A stretch of 15,289 nt of DNA from CAZALT01 sp964485515. GTDB taxonomy: Bacteria; Actinomycetota; Acidimicrobiia; Acidimicrobiales; Acidimicrobilacustridaceae. A program made the position numbers and the translations under genes. The DNA lies in contig CAZALT010000083.1 in the NCBI GenBank assembly GCA_964485515.1, positions 1-15,289 on the forward strand, written 5' to 3'. A model generated the notes under the pieces. That model worked only from the letters and a program-made list of their open reading frames with translations. It was not told the origin of the DNA and made no database searches. Shown in pieces: positions 11,566-15,289 of the stretch (the first letter of the stretch is position 1; each line of letters opens with the position of its first letter).

Positions 11566-13074
11566 TCAGCCCTGAACGCGGGGGAAGAGGGCGTCGCCCT
11601 TCACCACCGGCAGGCCGCCCGGATAGCCACCCCAGGCCGCCGCGTCGGGCAGACGCTGATCGGCAACCGATCCGCCGAGGCCGATGCGCTCCCACAGCGC
11701 CTGGCTGATGGTGGGGATGGCGGGGCTGGCGAGGACCGCCACGATGCGCAGCACCTCGAGGGCGTCGCCCATGACGGTGTCGAGCTCGGGACCAGGATCC
11801 ATCTTCCATGGCTCGTTGTCCTCGAGGTAGCCATTGGTCTCGCGCACGAGGCGCCAGGTGGCTTCCAGGGCGCGGGACGGTGCGATGGCGTCCCACTGCT
11901 CGGCAGCTTCGGCATACGCCTCCGCGGCGATGGCGGCGAGGGGGCTGTCGGGCGACGGGGCGGGACCGATGCCGTCGCACTTCTTGCCCACCACCGTGGC
12001 GAGCCGGGACAGCAGGTTGCCGAGGTTGTTGGCCAGGTCGGTGTTGTATCGGGTGACCATGCCCTCGTAGGAGAAGTCGCCGTCGGGACCGAAGGACTGG
12101 TCGCGCAGGAAGTGGTAGCGGAACCCGTCGACGCCGAAGACCTCCACGAGGTCGGCGGGGAAGATCTGGTTGAGCGACGTCTTGCTCATCTTCTCGCCGC
12201 CCACGAGCAAGAAGCCGTGCACGGCGATCTTGTGGGGCGCGGCGATGCCCGCGGCCAGCAGCATGGCGGGCCAGTACACGCAGTGGAAGCGCAAGATGTC
12301 CTTGCCGATGAGGTGGTGCGCCGCCGGCCACCACTGCTCGAACCGCTCCGGTTCGGCACCGAAGCCGATGGCGGTCGCGTAGTTGATGAGCGCGTCGTAC
12401 CAGACGTAGAAGACGTGGTCCTCGTCCCACGGCACCGGCACGCCCCACGTGATGGAGGTGCGCGAGATCGAGACGTCGTCGAGCCCCTGCTTGATCAAGC
12501 CCAGGGCCTCGTTGCGCTTGCCGTCGGGCTGCACGAAGCCAGGGTGGGCCTCGTAGTGGTCGAGCAGGGGCTGTTCGAACTTGGACAGCTCGAAGAAGTA
12601 GTTGTCCTCCTCGAACCACTCGACCGGCTTGTTGTGGATGGGGCAGTTCCCCTCGGCCAGGTCGTCCTCGGCGTAGTACGCCTCGCACGACACGCAGTAC
12701 CAGCCGGCGTAGGTGTCCTTGCGGATGAAGCCATTGTCGTAGATGCGCTGGAGCAATGCCTGCACCGCGACGTGGTGGCGGGGCTCGGTGGTGCGGATGA
12801 AGTCGTCGTAGGAGATGTCGAGCATCTCCCACGTGTCACGGAACCGGGCGCTGGTGTTGGTGGCCTGCTCCAGCGGGGTGAGGCCGTTGGCCTCGGCCGA
12901 ACGCTGCACCTTGAGCCCATGCTCGTCGGTGCCGGTGAGGAAGAACACGTCCTGGCCCAGCAAGCGATGCCACCGGGCCAGCGCATCGGCGGTGACCGTC
13001 GTGTACGCGTGGCCGATGTGCGGCACGTCGTTCACGTAGTAGATCGGCGTGGTCACGTAGAAGCGGTCGGTCAC
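11566..13074 (-). CDS. metG: Methionyl-tRNA synthetase
   Basis: This class I synthetase charges tRNA-Met (elongator and initiator) with methionine. The 502 residues begin FYVTTPIYYVNDVPHIGHAY with the HIGH motif at 19-22; LTGTDEHG, WYCVSC and GNCPIH (Cys127, 130 and 144, the knuckle insertion) follow, then WGVPVPWDEDHVFYVWYDAL, and KMSKT (295-299). The anticodon-binding helical domain includes YNTDLANNLGNLLSR. There is no C-terminal tRNA-binding dimerisation domain, as in mycobacterial MetRS. The start is taken as GTG at 13074, which gives the family N-terminus; the frame stays open 98 codons further upstream without resemblance to MetRS. The Shine-Dalgarno is poor. tatD follows after 13 bases. 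Confidence 0.96.
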   Translation of the reverse strand: MTDRFYVTTPIYYVNDVPHIGHAYTTVTADALARWHRLLGQDVFFLTGTDEHGLKVQRSAEANGLTPLEQATNTSARFRDTWEMLDISYDDFIRTTEPRHHVAVQALLQRIYDNGFIRKDTYAGWYCVSCEAYYAEDDLAEGNCPIHNKPVEWFEEDNYFFELSKFEQPLLDHYEAHPGFVQPDGKRNEALGLIKQGLDDVSISRTSITWGVPVPWDEDHVFYVWYDALINYATAIGFGAEPERFEQWWPAAHHLIGKDILRFHCVYWPAMLLAAGIAAPHKIAVHGFLLVGGEKMSKTSLNQIFPADLVEVFGVDGFRYHFLRDQSFGPDGDFSYEGMVTRYNTDLANNLGNLLSRLATVVGKKCDGIGPAPSPDSPLAAIAAEAYAEAAEQWDAIAPSRALEATWRLVRETNGYLEDNEPWKMDPGPELDTVMGDALEVLRIVAVLASPAIPTISQALWERIGLGGSVADQRLPDAAAWGGYPGGLPVVKGDALFPRVQG

Positions 13075-13512
13075 GAGGTCAAGGCTACGGGGCGGCGGCA
13101 ACCTCCACGAAACGGTTCTGTGCGCCGTCCTGCGCACCGCTGCGCTTCCCTGCGGTTGGTGGCCTGGGCACGCCCGCAGCGGCGCTGACGACGCGGCGGT
13201 CAGTCCCGTGACCACGACGGTCCCGGCGACACCGGTTCGTGGGGCCCGCGGCGCCTGGGTGCGGTCCCGTGAGGGCGCGCCTTTGCCGCCCCGTGCACGC
13301 GGCTGCCGCGTCGACACGGACACGGACACGGCCAGCGAAACCCAACCACCATCCGACGCCGCCCCCACGGTCGTGAACCGACTGTGGCGGGCAGAGGAAC
13401 GGGGTCGTCTTCGGTGCGTGCACCCGGATCCAGAGCTACGTGCCTCAACCCGTGGGCGGTCGCCGGTTCCTCGTTCGGATGGGGGCCGCCGAGGACCGCT
13501 GGTCCCGGTTCG
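13075..13512. other. 438-base gap between metG and the SLH/propeller gene
   Basis: No convincing gene is seen. Open frames on both strands give Arg/Pro/Ala-rich translations without recognisable motifs, typical of GC-rich non-coding DNA. It contains a short (ACGGAC)-type direct repeat near 13315-13333 and a small GGACC-GCT-GGTCC dyad (13493-13505) just after the SLH gene stop, too weak to call a terminator. The metG promoter should lie here but I cannot place it; I recognise no T-box pattern. Confidence 0.5.
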
Positions 13513-15147
13513 TCAGATCTGGGTGTTGTCGAGGCGGTAGAGGAAGGTGGCCATGGCCTGACGGCTCACCGAGATCGTCGGACGGAACGACCCGTCACCG
13601 AACCCGTTCGTGATCCCCGACCGCGCCGCCCACGCGATCTCCCCGCAGAACGCATGCGCCTTCGGGACGTCACTGAACGGTGCCGCCGCACACGCCGGAC
13701 GTACCCCATCGGGCCTGCCCTCGAACCGATACAAGAACGCGGCAGACGCCTGACGCGCCACCGGCACCGACGGACGGAACGACCCATCGAGATGACCGAA
13801 CGCGATCCCCTCGGCCGCCGCCCACGCGATCTCCCCGCAGAACCTGTGCCCCACCGGCACATCGCTGAACGGCGCCTGCGAACACACCGGCTCCTCACCG
13901 TCGGGCGAACCGGCCAACCGGTACAAGAACGCCACCGCCGCCTGACGACTCACCACCGAGGCCGGACGGAACGTGCCATCGGAGAACCCCGTCGCGATCC
14001 CCTCGTCGACCATCCACGCGATCTGCCCGCAGAACACATGGGAGGTCGACACATCGGAGAACGGCGGCTCGCTGCAGGTCGGCAACGAACCCGACACGAC
14101 ACTGGAGATCATGCCGACTCGCTCGCCGCTGGATTCCGGTGACCCGCTGTTCGTGAACCAGATCGTGCCATCAGGCCCCGGCGCGATCCCGTTCACCGAG
14201 GAGCTCGACATGGTGTCGTCATCCGTCGCAGGGAACCTGGTCATGGAGCCTGCTGGCGTCATGCGCACGACCTGGCTCGAGTCCAGAGGAACGAACCAGA
14301 TGTTGCCGTCTGGCCCGGTCGTGATGTCCCACGGCGCCTTGTTGTCGCCGAAGGGGAACTTCGCCACGACCCCTGAAGCGCTGATCCGGGAGATGCCGAA
14401 GAAGTCCGCCGCCCAGAGGTTCCCGTCGGGCCCGAGGGTGAGCGCCAATGCCCCCACCACGCCCTGGCTGCGGAGGTGCGCCTCGTCGAGGAACGAGAAC
14501 GCACCCTGCGTCGTCATCGATCCGATGCCCGTCGTTCCGTCGGGTTCCTGCGGCCGCCGGTAGGAGAACCAGAGGTTGCCGTCGCGGCCGACGGTGAGCG
14601 CGTGCGTGCCGACCATGCGACTCGACGAGAACGTCGTGACCACGCCGCTCGTGGTGATGCGTCCGAGCACGCCGCGGTTCGGCGCGGTGAACCAGAGGTT
14701 GCCGTCGGGGCCGGCCACGATGTCCCACAGCTGGTTCTGTTGGCCGTCGCCGTTCGAGAAGACCGGGAACAGGGTGACGACACCGGCCGGGGTGATCCGA
14801 CCGATCTTGTTGTCGTAGGCGGTGAACCACAGGTTGCCGTCCGGCCCAGCGGTGATCATGAACGGCCCGGCGTCGGCCACGGGGAAGGTCGTCACCTCCC
14901 CGGTCGGCGTGATGCGCTGGATCGCGTCGACCGCGGCGAACCACATGTTGCCGTCGGGCCCCGCGGCGATCCCCAACGGAGTCTCGAGCACATCATCGGT
15001 GAACCGGGTGACCGTGCCGACCGCGGGCGGGTCGTCGGCGCGGGCCACCGTCGGGCTGGCGACCAGCACGGCGAGCAGCACCGACGCGAGTCCAGCCAGC
15101 GCGACCATTCGCTTCGGTACCGACGCTCCAACGCAGTGGGTTCCCAT
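13513..15147 (-). CDS. Exported beta-propeller (Vgb-like) protein with three C-terminal SLH-like repeats
   Basis: The 544-residue product has a signal peptide (KRMVALAGLASVLLAVLVA, likely cut after ARA at 37). Residues 45-350 hold seven repeats centred on GPDGNLWF (near 63, 101, 147, 187, 239, 278 and 324), the pattern of seven-bladed virginiamycin B lyase-like propellers. Three SLH-like repeats fill 356-542, each F-S-D-V...F-C-G-x-I-A-W...G-I...G...DG-F-R-P...R-Q-A...F-L-Y-R. Each begins with a Cys 15 residues before the next (C358/C373, C422/C437, C486/C501), repeating exactly every 64 residues. SLH domains in other bacteria anchor proteins to cell-wall polymers, so surface display is likely. 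Antibiotic lyase activity is not implied; such propellers are common in secreted proteins of unknown role. The ATG at 15147 has AGGAG four bases upstream; an open frame extends further but lacks a signal. Confidence 0.85.
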   Translation of the reverse strand: MGTHCVGASVPKRMVALAGLASVLLAVLVASPTVARADDPPAVGTVTRFTDDVLETPLGIAAGPDGNMWFAAVDAIQRITPTGEVTTFPVADAGPFMITAGPDGNLWFTAYDNKIGRITPAGVVTLFPVFSNGDGQQNQLWDIVAGPDGNLWFTAPNRGVLGRITTSGVVTTFSSSRMVGTHALTVGRDGNLWFSYRRPQEPDGTTGIGSMTTQGAFSFLDEAHLRSQGVVGALALTLGPDGNLWAADFFGISRISASGVVAKFPFGDNKAPWDITTGPDGNIWFVPLDSSQVVRMTPAGSMTRFPATDDDTMSSSSVNGIAPGPDGTIWFTNSGSPESSGERVGMISSVVSGSLPTCSEPPFSDVSTSHVFCGQIAWMVDEGIATGFSDGTFRPASVVSRQAAVAFLYRLAGSPDGEEPVCSQAPFSDVPVGHRFCGEIAWAAAEGIAFGHLDGSFRPSVPVARQASAAFLYRFEGRPDGVRPACAAAPFSDVPKAHAFCGEIAWAARSGITNGFGDGSFRPTISVSRQAMATFLYRLDNTQI

Positions 15148-15289
15148 GAGGCTCCTGTGGGTGGTGATCGTGTCCGCCACATCGCCCCAGGTCGGTGGCC
15201 GGTGGGCCCCCAGCATGGCACGCTCCACCACCTTTGGCGCCGCAGTGCCCACCAGGGGTGACTGCACGGCCGTGGTTTGGTCCAAATTG

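Noticed and set aside
11377..13188. Plus-strand open frame of 603 codons antisense to metG
   Set aside because: It mirrors a fully supported MetRS gene and has no motif of its own.
13075..13368. N-terminal extension of MetRS by 98 codons
   Set aside because: The added residues are low-complexity and unlike MetRS, and the family N-terminus begins at the GTG at 13074.
13513..15147. Streptogramin resistance gene (virginiamycin B lyase)
   Set aside because: Only the propeller repeats match; the SLH-like tail and the loose blade pattern fit a surface protein, and I could not place the catalytic His-Glu-His of characterised lyases.

Overview
The window is high-G+C DNA from an actinobacterium and consists almost entirely of chromosomal housekeeping genes. 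The gene neighbourhood metG, tatD, rpf-like, rsmA, ispE ... glmU, prs, rplY, pth ... mfd is the one known from Mycobacterium (Rv1007c to Rv1020c). The S-layer-homology protein and the short GlmU lead me to suggest, without proof, a deep-branching lineage such as Acidimicrobiia. No phage, insertion sequence or CRISPR array is visible.

Most genes lie on the minus strand, so the window reads from right to left. 15147-13513 is an exported protein with a seven-blade beta-propeller and three SLH-like repeats. A 438-base gap follows. 13074-8063 is metG, tatD, an Rpf-like lysozyme-fold cell-wall hydrolase, rsmA and ispE. 7517-4065 is glmU, prs, rplY and pth. 877-1 is a lipoprotein FKBP prolyl isomerase and the first 92 codons of mfd. 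Two plus-strand islands interrupt this series. One is tRNA-Gln(TTG) and the 33-residue ribosomal protein bS22 at 7620-7942. The other is a two-domain YceH/nitrobindin-like protein and a DHA2-type MFS exporter at 1100-3997.

The genes serve translation (metG, rsmA, rplY, pth, tRNA-Gln, bS22), precursor supply (prs for PRPP, ispE for isoprenoids, glmU for cell-wall UDP-sugars), cell-wall remodelling (rpf-like), and folding and repair (FKBP, mfd). Several starts look leaderless or nearly so, and the -10 hexamer TAGGTT recurs upstream of four genes.

I did not find a clear new multi-gene system. The points most worth a second look are these: a GlmU that stops before the acetyltransferase active site; a YceH (DUF480) protein fused to a nitrobindin-like barrel that appears to lack its haem-ligand histidine; two short tandem arrays with related cores, one forming the putative yceH promoter and one covering the rsmA stop codon; and SLH-like repeats carrying an exactly periodic cysteine pair.
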